From the NCBI RefSeq assembly GCF_014898055.3, contig NW_023601433.1, positions 69,485,683-69,549,682 on the forward strand: a stretch of DNA of 64,000 nucleotides, written 5' to 3'. The notes beneath the pieces were generated by a model that had not been told where the DNA came from, made no database searches, and saw only the letters and a list, made by a program, of their open reading frames with translations. Made by a program: the position numbers and the translations under genes. The DNA is from Talpa occidentalis (lineage: Eukaryota; Chordata; Mammalia; Eulipotyphla; Talpidae). Positions 11,241 through 23,653 of this stretch are shown in pieces. Each line of letters opens with the position of its first letter. The first letter of the stretch is position 1.

Positions 11241-11404
11241 AAGACTCTCCAAGTTCAGAACAGGACTTGGACAAGCTGGGGGGTAAGTCTCCACCTCCTC
11301 CTCCCCCACCTCCTCGGCGAAGCTACCTGCCAGGATCGGGACTCACCACCACAAGGTCTGGCGATGTGGTCTACACCAGCAGGAAGGAAAACACCACTGC
11401 TAAG
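11241..11404 (+). CDS. KIAA1217: KIAA1217 coding exon with polyproline tract
   Basis: The acceptor is tattttccag. Two bases complete Glu, then DSPSSEQDLDKLGGKS, eight consecutive Pro and RR follow, then RSYLPGSGLTTTRSGD and VVYTSRKENTTAK. The eight-proline run with basic flank is a plausible SH3- or EVH1-type ligand, which fits a scaffold related to SRCIN1. The donor used for frame continuity is AAG/gtctga, a weak match to consensus. A much stronger donor (g/gtaagt) lies inside the exon at 11283. Confidence 0.9.
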
Positions 11405-12103
11405 GTCTGATGATGGGTTAAGCCTTGGTAAACTGGTCTCTCATTCATATGATCCCTTGAGAGAAGATTCTCACTGTTCTTGTTCAGGACATAAGAAGTA
11501 GCATAGCAGATAACAGACTAAACTAGATCACCAGGAAGCACTACAAAAGAGAAAACATTAGCCAATGTTGGACTAGACTCCACATCCCAAGTTTTATCCT
11601 TACCTGACTTTTAGCTGCAACTATGGGAAATAAAGATCACAAGCTTCGTCCTCAGCAGGGCATCCTAAGCTTTAAAATGGGAGTAGGAGGGGAAGCAAAA
11701 GAAAGACCGTCTTAAAACGGTAATTGAGATCAGCTAACTGAAAGATGTAGTGTCTATGCAGAAAGATGTTCAATGAACTTTAGCTTCTGCTTGGCAAGTT
11801 TTGTCTCTTATGTTAAATATAATTTCCAAGATGATGAAGTGTGGCAGAGCCTTTCTTAAAGGCACTGAAGGTTGAAGAGTTAGAATAGTATTTTAATTCT
11901 TCGGTCCACTCACCAGAGCTTATGTAAACAAAAGCCCATACCAAATGCAAGGGAACTATTATTATAGCCTTTCAACTCGATTTGAAGTGCTAGGAAGCCA
12001 GGGCACCAGGGAAAAAGGGAACATGGCCTTCTTGTGATCTGTCCCTCTTCTTGACAGCATCTGGGGGTGGTAAGCTAATATTTGTGGCTTGAATCTTCCA
12101 TAG
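11405..12103. other. KIAA1217: KIAA1217 intron, no recognised element
   Basis: I see nothing specific in this stretch of about 700 bp. Confidence 0.6.
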
Positions 12104-12265
12104 GCAAGCGGTGAAGATGCTGGACCAAGCCCACAGCCTAGAACCACAAAATGCCCAGTAGAGGAGACTGCTTCAGCCTGGACCTCGTCCCCACCACCTG
12201 TCATCACCTCCTCAAAGGATGAGGAGGAAGAAGAAGAAGGAGAGAAAATAATGGCAGAACTGCAG
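12104..12265 (+). CDS. KIAA1217: KIAA1217 coding exon, acidic
   Basis: The acceptor is cttccatag and the donor is gtatgt. It encodes ASGEDAGPSPQPRTTK, then Pro/Ser-rich text, then an acidic DEEEEEEGEKIMAELQ end. It is in phase 0 at both sides (54 codons), so it could be skipped without a frame change. Confidence 0.92.
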
Positions 12266-15200
12266 GTATGTGGATCAGATAACCCACCATGTTTCCTTAT
12301 GTGGTCCACATAAGCTGCATCTCTAGAGACTTGGCTTCCACTTCGCCAAGATGGCACTGAAACTATTCTCACAGGGCACCATTAAGACATGTGTGAGAAA
12401 TGACCATTTCGGGAAAAACAGAAATTTATACAAAAAATCAATTGCATGCTTTCTTAGCTCTGACTGGAGGATTTACTTTCCTTTCTTTATATGCTAATAG
12501 TCTCTGCTTCGTTTCAAAACCAATTAAAATGGGGATTTAAAAGATGAGCTTCTGGGCCTCCCCGGTGGCGCAGTGGTTGAGCGCTGGGTTGCGAAGCTGC
12601 GCGCGGCCTCTGCGGCGCCGGTTCGATCCCCGGCTGCTCCCCGGCCACCAGAGGAGGGTCCCACATGGCGCGCAGACCTCTCCTGCCGCCCACTGCTCCC
12701 CTCAGCAGTGTGCTTCGGTCCTTCTGCCTGCTCTGCTCCCCGCTCTGGCTCTGGTGAATTCTCTCGCCCTCCCGCGCTTCTGACTGTACCCAGTGCTTGT
12801 ATAAACAAAAACAAACAAACAAACCAGCAAACAAATAAATAAAGCATGCCTCTATAAAAAAAATAAAAAATAAATAAATAAAAGATGAGCTTCTGTCTTG
12901 TCTTGATAAGGATTTACTAACGCCTACTTACATGGCTGTCCTGGTCTTTGGCTGTAATACTTAGGATGACTTCATGAGGTTTGCTGTTCTCCATAGCAGG
13001 TTCCCGGTCAATGTCAAGGTCATCTTTGCAAATAAACTGAATAATTTTGTTTCCAAAATTTGGCCTATTTGAGAAAATGATACTTTACGAGTTTTAGATC
13101 ATTTTTAACCAATTGACACTGTCCACTCACGGGGTTAAGGATGGACTGCGGAGGCTGTACCCAAAGCTGGTCCCACATCTGTCCTAGGAACATGTTCTAA
13201 GATTGTGTCTAATTGAAGACATGTACACAATTCCTAGGCCAAAGTCTGTTCATAGAGTATTTCATTTTGATTCACAGCTATTATGGAATTTATGTTGTCC
13301 TTCACATGGTCAGATTCCTAAGGGCTCTAAAACATGTTGCCTCATCATCCATGTACTAATAGTTTTATGCAGACCCACAGATCTACATTCTTTCTTTTGG
13401 ACAAGGAGAAATTCAAACCATGTCATTTCTACCACAGCTGTTCTGCTCTGCTTTCCATGGTAATAACTGCCACACCTAAGCTGCTTGGATTCCACAGGGA
13501 AGACAGGGCTGCTGGTTGATTGACTGAGTCCTTTCAAGTCTCACTGAAGATCACAGATTGACATGAGACATCCCCTCCACCCATCAAAATGGTTACAGAT
13601 TTTTAGAGTGGCTGGAGAATTTCATTCATAGAACTTCTAAGATTTCATTCATAGATTTCTAAATTTATTCATAAAACAGCGTGGAGGCATCTATTCAGTT
13701 ACCAGCAAAGACCCTCTAGAGCTAACAACACTGGACTGACATGTCCAGGATGCTTGTCTTTGGGGACTGGCATCTGTCCCAACAGATACTAGGGCCATTC
13801 ATTATAGCTTCTGCCCCCAGTTACGGGTGTGAACTGATTGTAGCCCAGTTTGGCTCAAATGGATGACAAAATACTAAGATAATTATAAGTCTGTGCAAGG
13901 TGGTCATTAATAATCAAAAAAGCATATACTTTTAGGCTTTTGAATAATCCTGAGAATCAGTTTATTCCAGCTACTTAGAGCTCATCACTTGAGAATACGT
14001 CCCCACACTGAAGCCTACAGATCTTTGATGATTTCTTTGACTTAAAGCTTTATGAAGGGCAGAAAACCTGTTGTATTCTTGTTATCTTACTGGTAGATTG
14101 GCGATAAAAGTGAATGAAGTGCTGTAAGCTGAACTTAGCCTGCTGCTGCCATGTGAAGCCCTGAACTGCTGCATCAGACAACCAGTAGCCAGAGACCAGG
14201 CCAGTTCCTTTGCCTCTGCAGGCCCTGGAGTTAGACCCCCTCTCCTACCCCAAGGCAGAACAAGGAACAGCTGCAGCCCCTGAGTGTAACTGTGAAACAA
14301 CTTTCTGTTCTGCTTACCAGACATCAGGCACCTTAGGCTATGGGATGCAGGGTCCAACAGCCCAAGGGAGATGGTGCATGGCCTGGATAAGTAGAGTCCT
14401 GGGCATGTGCAGGCCAGCAAGGCCTAGTATGATCAAAGGTCCACAGGGAGGGAACCAGTGCAGTGAGGACAGGGAGCAAAGAAGGTGTGGACAAGGAGAC
14501 TGACAAAAGTCCCAGTCATCAGCTGTGTTTGTATTTTAGTGCCGTGGTGAAACGTTCACTTAGGAAGGTTTTGTGAGTTATTCTTTTGCCTGCAGTTATT
14601 TCCAAATCAGTCTCTGGCATTAAGAAAATGTGAGGCAGTTATTTGATATTATTCACATAAATAAGTACTTTTTAATCCTGCCCGCATATAAGAATTAGGA
14701 AGTTAAGAACAACAAAACAAAAAGCCCCTTAGTTCAGAGATTCTGACTTCGTTATTCTGTGGATGTCTCATGGGTAAGTATTTTTTTTAACTGAATGATA
14801 TGTTAGCCTGATTGAGAACCACCGATTTCTATCAAGGGTTGCTCAAATAATCTATCTTTCCTGCTATCGTGATCATGTTGTCACTCCCTTTCAACACCAA
14901 AGACACAACCTAAGCTTTCTTGCTGTGCCTTGAACTGACCTCCCATTTCTGACCTGGCCTCCCCAATTCTGATCATGGGAGCCTGCTATGGGCTTCTGTA
15001 ACTATACCCATTAGCTTTCAGAGACAAGTCCTAACAGGCACAGGCAGCAACTGGGTCCATCCGAATCACAGCTGTGCCAAAGAGCATCACTTCACTCTAA
15101 ACACCTCAGAACATGGGAGGACCTGTTACTATTGCAGACAATGAATTGGAGAGGGTTACTTTTACTTTAAGGCTTAAAAGTTTAAAATATCTTGTGCCCT

Positions 15201-15630
15201 TTCTTTTATGATTTCTTCTATGGTAAAATAATAATAATATAATAAATAAAAAGAAAAAATAATGGAAAGGTAACTTTCTGCTTTGTGTTCATTTATTTCC
15301 ATAATTCAGTATTTTTTAAAGGTCAAAGTGAGAAGCCCTACTAAGTACAAATCGGGTTCACCTACAGGAAGGGCATTCTCTTCAAGGTCTCTGTCATTTC
15401 ATCTTGGCATGTCTCGGGAAAGTTGACAGGTCTTACCCCAGACTCAGCCCCAAACCACTACAGGCCTGAGGCCAAATGGGAAGCAGGTGTTCCAGGCACT
15501 GCCTCGCCAGCTGTAGTAGAGCCCCCAGTAGAGCCAAGCTGGCGTCTCCATGCCTGCGGATCCCCTGCCCTTCTCTCTCTTCTCCTCCTGCACGTGGACC
15601 CCTGTTAACCTCAGTATTTTAATTCCTTAG
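12266..15630. other. KIAA1217: KIAA1217 intron
   Basis: The intron holds one full SINE at 12554. A degenerate tandem of ttcattcata-like units lies at about 13616-13678. The remainder, including 14.1-15.6 kb, shows no recognisable exon or repeat. Confidence 0.55.
12554..12880 (+). mobile_element. tRNA-derived SINE (family A), long form
   Basis: It is near-intact: head gggcctccccggtggcgcag, B-box-like ggttcgatccccgg, a CT-rich body and a long AAAC/AAAT-rich tail. The target duplication aaagatgagcttctg flanks it (right copy 12881-12895). Its CpG-rich, little-mutated body suggests a young insertion. Confidence 0.95.
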
Positions 15631-15750
15631 GCTTTCCAGAAGTGTTCCTTTATGGATGTAAATTCAAACAGTCATGCTGAGCAGTCCCGGGCTGACAGTC
15701 AAGTTAAAGACACTAGGCCGGGGGCCACAGCCCCACCTAAGGAGAAGAAG
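15631..15750 (+). CDS. KIAA1217: KIAA1217 coding exon
   Basis: The acceptor is aattccttag and the donor is gtaacg. It encodes AFQKCSFMDVNSNSHAEQSR and continues to APPKEKK. It is 40 codons, phase 0 at both ends, and a candidate cassette exon. It matches the human protein as remembered. Confidence 0.92.
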
Positions 15751-18700
15751 GTAACGTGGCAATGACACATTTGCCACACTGTCGGACGTTCCTTCTTTCC
15801 TTGCTCTGACATTAACCCGCTCCTGTGCTTGTCCTTCTGTGCCCTCTCTTTTCTCTCACATTTAAAAAAAAAAAAAAAAAACTATTGGAAACACAGCTTT
15901 AGGTTTAAGCAGAGATACCTGGCTGAGATTTCAGGCCAGATGCTGTGTTGCTGTGTGCATCATGTGATGGCATATGCAGAATTCAGGCAACATCTTTCCA
16001 TTAAAGAGTATATACCTTTCAAGATTTTCTAGAACAACTTTAAAAAAAATAGGAACTGCAACCAAATCTATGGCATGTTTTCTAATTTTTAACATACCTT
16101 CTGGATCAAAAATAACTACATTACAAATGGGCGAAGGTGTGCCTCATGGAAACTTCTACACATGTATTTGCATACATGTCCAAGGCTGCCACACAGAATT
16201 TTTTGTTAAGTGTTACAGATCCTCAAAGTAGACCTCCCAAGATAATAAATTCAATACAGTCTTAGTGCTAATATACTTTTGTGACACTTTAATGGCTTCA
16301 GCGTAGACGTCCACACTCTGCAACAAAGTTTGCTGCCGTCATATTAGTATTTTAGGGAAAAGACTTAGTCCGAATGTTTGAACTTCAACTTTAAATTAGC
16401 TCTGGAGCTTTTATGGTATTTGGAGACAGATCCATTTTGTTTGAGTGAAGCCTCTCTAAATTTCTGGATAAAAAGCTTATTGCATGTAAGATAGACATAT
16501 GATGCTTCTTTGTGATGCACACTTGAAATTTATATAGTGCTGTCATGTAATGTTACTTCAATTTAAAAAAGAAAATTAAATTTAAAAAAATTAAAGCTCA
16601 TCATGATCAACTCAAGTCCTTACATTTTTTGCCAACAGCTTACATTCAAAATTCAAAGGCTCTAGTTTCCCTTAAATAAAGTTAAGCAATTCCTATATCC
16701 AGGTAGCCCAATAGCTGCATGTGTAACTCACTGAGGGAAACAGGCTCACAAAATCAAAACCCTTCAAAAGGCACATCCTGGGATCTCAACCTGGAGCCCT
16801 GCCTTGCCAGGGAGACCCACCAGGCTGTCCCTGGCTTGCAGCTATCACCCAGCCCTTGTGAAAACTATGCTTGCCAGGTTACTGACATAAAAGCCCATTG
16901 ACCAGGTGACCACGGATCTCTCTATGCACCGGAAGGAATTGTGAGGTTGTTGCTGATTAATCTATCTCATGAGGAAACCTGCCTCCTAATTTGAGTAGAA
17001 CTCATGAGATTGGAAATACATTGCTTGACCAGTCTGTGGACTATCCATAGAAGGCCCCTGGTGCAGCCACAGCATTCTTGGGTCATGTGACTGTTTCCAT
17101 CTGAAATGCTGAAAACTGAGGATTTCTTGAAGATTCTTCCAAACGCAATCATTATCTCATGTAAATCTTAACTAAATAACTAGAAAGTTGCATGAAATTT
17201 CTTGCCCTCCACTTAGAAATACAGACCCCCCATCAGTCGCTCATGTATCTCAGTTTAAGTGTCCACCAGATAATAAGCAGGTCTGCACTGAGTGTCCTAC
17301 ACCAGGTTTACTCACAGGTATTTATTAAGTGTAATTATTCTCAATAGATGGATCTACTTTATAATAACCATGAGTATCAGACTTGTCCCCCAATTTTTGT
17401 CTTTCCTGGGCTTTTCATCTAGTCTTCTATAAATCAAATGTTTTCCTAAAATATTTCTCCTAGTGTTATCCTAGTCCTTCAGTTTTATGCATTTTTCCTA
17501 TAACTGTGTCTCTAATTTTGGTTTATTACTCGTATGTGTATTGAATCTGCTTCACCAGTTATCTGAACAATCCAGTTTTCAGGGCCTATGTACACATATT
17601 AATGAGGTTTAATTCCCTTTCACATGGTCTGAAACTATCTAAGATTATCTATGATATCCATGAGAGCTTACATGACAATTGTTACCCAAGTTCTGGATGA
17701 AGTTAATGCACTTGCTTTGCTCATTCATTCATTTTGCTAGCCCAGTGACAACAGTGATCGATCATGTAGACTATGTTTACAGTTGACTCCTTAGGTGGAA
17801 ATCTCATTTTTTTTTCCTAAAAATAAAAAAATAAAATTTTTTTTATTTGATCTGTTAGGTGTTTGATAATCTAAATTTAAATCCCACAAAAGAGATAACG
17901 TCAATCAACTGCAACCACTTACTTACTGCAATTGTTTGGGGGCCTCACCGGGGCGAGGGGAACTTGAAACGGTTGGTGGCTAACATGCCTTTATCTTGTG
18001 TGATGTTTCCATGTGATTAATACTTGGTCGTTTGTGTGTTAGTCCTTGAGTGTGTATGAATGTTCATTCCATGTTTAACAGGAATATAAGATTCCTCTGG
18101 GTTGACTTAGCTGGACTTGGCTGTGCTTGATTATGTTGGCATGGCTTTAACCAAATGCCTTCTTGGAATTGTGTCCACCATGCTGTAGTCACCTCTTCCT
18201 CTTGGGCTTCTGCAGCAAGAAGAAAGGGCAGTGGTGCCTTGGAAGCGACAAGGCACAGCTAGTGTTAGTGTCGTGGACAGGGACTGAGGTTTCGGATGTC
18301 CCAGGCCAGCAAAGGCCATGCTTCCGGGGGAAGCCCTCTCCACACCTGGTCATCGCTGCTGGGTTATCCCTGAATCTTGGTGAAAGCCTCAGAAATGTGT
18401 CTTCACAGTGCATCTGAGAAAACAGAGAATAAAAACTGACTCTTGACGTAACAGTCACCATGTTAGCCGCCAGTATCTGTTCTGTAACTGTCGCGATGAT
18501 ATTTTGGCAACATGATCACTCTGAATTTGGATTTCATTGCCTTGGCTGTTATTTTATTCTAAAGCTTATATTGAAGCGCAAAGATTATCTAAGTTCAAGG
18601 TTATTTTGACACTTTACTTGGCAAGTGCAAGTAAAAACTACATTTTCAATCTCACTTGACCAGGAAAAAATACTTTTTGTCAACTCAGAGCACTGCACAC

Positions 18701-18784
18701 AATCAGTGCAGACGTCCTTCCAGGACAATCTCCATAAAAGAAGCAGGAATAGGACTGAAATTACTAGCTGAAAGGGAAGGGAAA

Positions 18785-18915
18785 AAACTCCTGGTCCAAT
18801 TCCTCAGTTTGCATAAGCAAAACTGAGGCCCAAATAGTGAAATGATTTACCTAAATGAACACAGTTCAGTGGCAGACCTGGATTCGACTCCGAGTCTTCT
18901 GCCTGACGATACACT
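18785..18915 (-). repeat. MIR-like SINE fragment
   Basis: The text aaactgaggcccaaatagtg followed by ggcagacctggattcgactc is a clear reverse MIR core. Confidence 0.7.
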
Positions 18916-19095
18916 GTGTTTGCGCAGTGCCTGCCCTGCTTCGGGTTTTTGAGTCTGCTAAGCTCACAATCAGCTGCTGAAAAGAGGACATGTTGGTACA
19001 GAATTGGTCCTTTTGTTCTCTTAACTACTCCCCCACAAGATTTGAAATACTTGAAATATTTTGCTAATTGAGATTTTCATCTTGTGCAAACACAG

Positions 19096-19131
19096 GGCAT
19101 TTTTGGAAGTTGGAGAACAAAGCAACCCAAG
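19096..19131 (+). CDS. KIAA1217: Possible KIAA1217 36-nt microexon
   Basis: This 36-bp open stretch is preceded by caaacacag and followed by gtaaac. It would encode GIFGSWRTKQPK. Phase 0 on both sides fits the flanking exons exactly, so inclusion would add 12 residues without a frameshift. I do not recall this peptide from human SKT. The upstream polypyrimidine tract is poor. It may be a chance pair of splice-like sites. Confidence 0.3.
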
Positions 19132-19281
19132 GTAAACAGAACTGTAGGCTTTGGACTGGTGTGTATCAAATGTGCTTGGTCCGCATGTTTTGGAAGTGTA
19201 GTTAAAGGAACGATTTAGTTATAGTCCGCTGTGGGGAGGATGTGGTTTTGTGGAGTAACATGTCCTACACTATTCTACCAG

Positions 19282-19359
19282 AATTTGGAATATTTCCACG
19301 AAGACATACGGAAATCAGATGTTGAATATGAAAATGGCCCTGAAATGGAATCCCAAAAG
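19282..19359 (+). CDS. KIAA1217: KIAA1217 coding exon (78 bp)
   Basis: The acceptor is tattctaccag and the donor is gtgagc. The exon encodes NLEYFHEDIRKSDVEYENGP then EMESQK. It is 26 codons, phase 0 on both sides. The strong match to human SKT supports it. Confidence 0.92.
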
Positions 19360-19471
19360 GTGAGCTTGCCAGATCTGTGTACCAACTGATACCATGAAGA
19401 TTGATTCCCTTCCTTTGCAGACCCATTTCTGATTAACGTGTGTGCTCTCCCTCCTCCGCTCTCCCTCTCAG

Positions 19472-21067
19472 GTTGCTGCTCCCACAGCTAGTGATCTTCC
19501 TAAGTGGCAAAGAGGAGTGGAGAATAGTATTTCTGATGCATCAAGGACATCAGAATATAAAAGTGACATCCTAACGAAGGAAAACTCCATGTCCAATAAG
19601 AGTTTACTTAGAGACAGTAGAAACTATTCCCAGAAAAATGCACCCAAGGTCAATTCCAGTTTCTCTGGCATTACTTCATTAGATGATGAAGCCAACAAAG
19701 GGCCAAAAGTCTCAGGACTGCAGTATGGATCTGACATTGAAACTCAGAAGACGAATTATGGAAAGACGAGGGAGATGAGTCAACAAGGACAGGGAGACAC
19801 AGATAAGAGTCTGCTTCCCTCTCCCACGAGATCAACGGAAGTGAGTATTCATGATGTCAAAACACATGACTGCGAGGTTTCGGTGACGGAGCTTGACCAA
19901 GTTGTGCTAAGACCCAAGGGGGCTAGGACAGCGAGTGTGAACCCTAATGAGGATGGAGAATCAACAGCAAGTTCTCCCACTGAAGAATTTGCAACTGCTG
20001 ACAACATTGCCTTCATGATTACCAGAACTGCAGTGCAGGTCCTCTCCAGCGGGGAGGTCCGAGATATAGTGAGCAAAAAGGGAGAAGACATACAGACAGT
20101 TAACATCGATGCCAAGAAAGACCCGACTTCACAGCAAGAAGGAACTGAAAACGAAGAGCCGGTCGTGTGCCTGGACAAGAAGCCGGTGATCATCATTTTT
20201 GATGAACCCATGGACATTCGGTCTGCATACAAGAGACTTTCCACCATATTTGAGGAATGTGATGAAGAATTAGAAAAAATGATGACAGAGGAAAAGATAG
20301 AAGAAGAAGAAGAGGCAGAAAATGGAGACCTTGTGGGGCAGGATAGCACTTTCCAGAAGCCTCATCAGATGGTTGCCTCGGGCAGCCGTGGACCAGGAGA
20401 GCAGGCTGAGAGAAGGTTACAGCCCCCTGTCCTTTCTGCAGAGGCCAGAGTCCCGGGAGGGCAGGAAATGAATAAAACTGAGCCAAGCAAGAGCAGCAAA
20501 GCAGATTCTCCAAGCTCAGAAGGCAAATGTGATGTGACAGAGGACCAGTTTGAAAGCCCCAAGAAAAAGTTTAGGTTCAAATTCCCCAAAAAGCAGCTCG
20601 CTGCCCTAACTCAGGCAATTCGCACAGGAACCAAGACAGGGAAGAAGACTTTGCAGGTGGTGGTCTATGAAGAGGAGGAGGAAGATGGCACGCTGAAGCA
20701 GCACAAAGAAGCCAAGAGGTTCGAAATTGCTCGGTCTCCACAGCCTGAAGACGCCCCTAAAAATATGCTTCGGAGGCAAGAGCCGCCCGGTCCCGAGAGC
20801 ACATCTCCAGTTTCAAGAACAGATGAAATCAGAAAGAACACCTACAGGACACTGGACAGCCTGGAGCAGACCATCAAACAGCTGGAAAACACTATCAGTG
20901 AAATGAGTCCAAAGGTCCTAGCAGATACCTCATGTTCTTTCAACAGAGATTCTGTTGCAAGCTCATCCCACATAGCCTGGGAGGCCTCTCCCCGATCCTT
21001 GCTAGTTCTGGACGAAGCGCCCACTGCCCTAGAGCCCCCCTCATCAATACCTTCAGCTTCACGTAAG
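19472..21067 (+). CDS. KIAA1217: KIAA1217 large coding exon (532 codons)
   Basis: KIAA1217 encodes sickle tail (SKT), a large cytoplasmic protein needed for normal intervertebral disc development in mouse. This is its largest exon here, from acceptor ctctcag to donor gtatct. It opens VAAPTASDLPKWQRGVENSI and is largely disordered and Ser/Thr-rich. It holds a recognisable conserved core: PVIIIFDEPMDIRSAYKRLS, then TIFEECDEELEKMM and a run of glutamates. Near the end it has KKKFRFKFPKKQLAALTQAI and a helix TYRTLDSLEQTIKQLENTIS that looks coiled-coil. It leaves in phase 0. If the donor is not used, the frame runs on for 14 codons to a stop ending at 21112. Confidence 0.95.
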
Positions 21068-21576
21068 GTATCTTGTCTGATGGAAAATGAAAAGACGCAG
21101 CTGCTTTCCTAAATCTGCCATAATCACCGTTAGCCAAAGGTGTCTTATGATTTACTTGCTTCCTTTCAGGTGGCTCATGGTTTTGTTGTCTGTTCGCCAC
21201 GGTACCTTCCTCTTACACTTTCCCCCTCGCCTTCCGAACAACAACTCAGTGTCTAACAGCTAATCGAGTCCGTGTTTATTACCTCTGTTGCTGATTGGTG
21301 TTGGGTAAATGCAGGGATGCTGGGTCCGTTATTTACTGTTGAAATGATTGCTCTGATACTCACATTAAAATCTGTTTGATCAGTAGTGGAACCGTTTATT
21401 CCGTTTGATTCTTCGAATTAACCCCAGTGGTGTCTCCTGATGTCCGTCTTCTAGATCTGTCCTGCATGTAGGGCTGTGGCTTCTCACGTTGAGCTTCTCT
21501 GCACACAGTGGGGCAGCTTCGGGGACCATCTACTCACAGGCCTCTCCTCTTCCCCCTTCCCTGCTCCCTCCCGCAG
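21068..21576. other. KIAA1217: KIAA1217 short intron
   Basis: About 510 bp. The first 45 bp stay open in frame with the upstream exon. Nothing else is recognised. Confidence 0.6.
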
Positions 21577-21699
21577 GGCTCCAGCGGGACCCCCCAGACC
21601 AGCAGGATGCCCGTCCCCATGAGTTCCAAGAACCGACCTGGAACCCTGGACAAACCCGGCAAGCAGTCCAAGCTGCAGGATCCCCGCCAATATCGTCAG
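21577..21699 (+). CDS. KIAA1217: KIAA1217 coding exon (123 bp)
   Basis: The acceptor is ctccctcccgcag and the donor is gtagtt. It encodes GSSGTPQTSRMPVPMSSKNR and continues through a Lys/Gln-rich stretch to PRQYRQ. It is 41 codons, phase 0 at both ends, basic and probably disordered. Confidence 0.93.
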
Positions 21700-22398
21700 G
21701 TAGTTTTACCTTAAACCCAATTTTGGATGGACACGATTGCTGTTAAGCAAGCCACTGACTTAGTTTCCACCAAATGTTGTGTTTTCTTTGTAAGATACGG
21801 TTTACGTAGATGTTCTGGATCTGGGAGGGGGGGCATGAGGAAGTCTAAAAAACCATTTGTTGAACTTTCCACCACACTTTGGCATGCTTGCAATAAAACA
21901 TCTTTTACTTTGTGACTCCAAATCTTAACTGTTAACTCACGGTACCAGAGCAGTTGGCTTTTCTTTGGTGAATGTAGTGGTTCATCAGAACACCTTGTGA
22001 AGCCGAGACAGGCAAAACCTGTCTCCAGTACTAACATGCTGAGTGCACTGCATTAGAAGCACATTAACTCTCCATCATGATATCCCACCCCACCCCAATA
22101 ACAGCCCAGACGCATGGCCACCCGAGCACCCTGAAATGGTAGTGGGATGATGTGCCTGCTCTCACAATCTCTGTGCTTTTCCCTTTTTTCCTATTCTGTG
22201 CATCCTCTGCTCTGTATTTGGGGGGTTTCTACCAGGTCCAGTACAGCACAACACGACTTAGCTCAGGCCTTGAACTGGTTTGGTTTGATTTGGTTTCTTT
22301 GATTTGATTGTTCTCAGAAGGGATGTGTTGCCAGACCCTGTGGATTGATCGTGTTACCAGCTTTCTGACAAACTGTCTCCCGCCATCTTTATTTGCAG
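21700..22398. other. KIAA1217: KIAA1217 last intron
   Basis: About 700 bp with no recognised element. Confidence 0.6.
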
Positions 22399-22893
22399 GC
22401 TAATGGAAGTGCTAAGAAAGCTGGTGGGGATTGTAAGCCTACTTTCCCCTCCTTACCTGCTTCTAAGATTCCAGCCCTTTCTCCCAGCTCTGGGAAAAGC
22501 AGTTCTCTGCCCGCTTCTAGTGGTGACAGCTCTAACTCCCCTAATCCACCTACTACTAAACCATCAGTTACTTCTAACCCTCTCAGCCCCCAAACAGGAC
22601 GGTCTGCTCCCTCTGCCTCCCTCATCCCCTCTGTCTCTAATGGCTCCTTAAAGTTTCAGAGCCCCACTCACACAGGTAAAAGTCACCATCTTTCATTCTC
22701 ACTGCAGACTCAAAATGGCCGAGCAGCCCCTCCCTCCTCTTCCTCCTCGCCCCCCTCCCCTGCCTCCCCCACTTTACTGAATCAAGGTGCCAAGAGCATC
22801 AGGACCATCCACACGCCTAGCCTCACCAGCTACAAGGCACAGAACGGAAGTTCCAGCAAAGCCACCCCATCCACAGCAAAGGAAACCTCTTAA
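22399..22893 (+). CDS. KIAA1217: KIAA1217 terminal coding exon
   Basis: The acceptor is atttgcag. It begins ANGSAKKAGGDCKP and is a Ser/Pro-rich low-complexity tail ending SSSKATPSTAKETS before TAA at 22891-22893. The ending matches the human SKT C-terminus as I recall it, so the gene is intact here. The eleven exons sum to 3634 bases, which is one split-codon base plus 1211 codons with no break. Confidence 0.95.
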   Translation, partial: ANGSAKKAGGDCKPTFPSLPASKIPALSPSSGKSSSLPASSGDSSNSPNPPTTKPSVTSNPLSPQTGRSAPSASLIPSVSNGSLKFQSPTHTGKSHHLSFSLQTQNGRAAPPSSSSSPPSPASPTLLNQGAKSIRTIHTPSLTSYKAQNGSSSKATPSTAKETS

Positions 22894-23621
22894 AGGCCAA
22901 ATCCTGTTAGGCACAAGTTGGAGTTAAATTTTTTTATAAAGAAAATTTTTAACAGTCTTCAACAACTGTGTCCACAAGAAAATGTAACATATTGCTGTAC
23001 TGTTTAAGGCTTAACCCTAAGTATGTGCTAAATACTGGATTATAGACTTCACTAAAGCTTGTTTGGTTTTTTTCCTTTATTTTTTTCTACATTGTTGCTA
23101 TTGTAATTATGTCGTGTTTCCTGTCTACAGTCAATACCTGTTAAATGAAGTGAGCATGTGTTACAGAAAGAGAAAGAGTATGGCAGAGAGGAGAGCATAT
23201 GTGAGGCAGGAGAAAATGAACTGAGCATGTAAAACATGTATGATTCCAGAATTTTAGTATGTTTTGTATAAAAATATTTTTCATTACGGAGACTAGAAGT
23301 GAACAGAGAAATACTCAAGTGTGACTATACAAATTGTAAAACAGATACTATAATATTTCCTTTTATTTTAGTGTTATTTAGCTTTATTACAGATTTCTAT
23401 TTTTGTCAAAACTTCATTGTTCCTTTCAAGATCTTTTTTGCTGAAACATTTTTGATACTATAGCATTGTACATTTGAAAGTAGTGTGCTAGACTAAAAGC
23501 CAATGAACTTCTACCCAGCCACCCGAGGCACATGTAGGAGGCAATTTATCAAACCGATTGCACTGCCATAAAAATTATGTATAATAATTTGCCAGCCCAA
23601 GCAGGTTTATTTTCTTTGCTC

Positions 23622-23653
<32 letters not shown>

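Larger units (their letters stand above)
15751..19281. other. KIAA1217: KIAA1217 intron with MIR and possible microexon
   Basis: A MIR-like fragment lies at about 18785-18915, and the possible microexon at 19096-19131. No other coding exon is supported. Confidence 0.5.

Noticed and set aside
12554..12640. A possible tRNA gene in SINE heads
   Set aside because: A-box- and B-box-like motifs are present, but no cloverleaf stems are complete and the heads continue into SINE bodies.
19849..20349. A 166-codon minus-strand open frame
   Set aside because: It is the antisense shadow of the large KIAA1217 exon.
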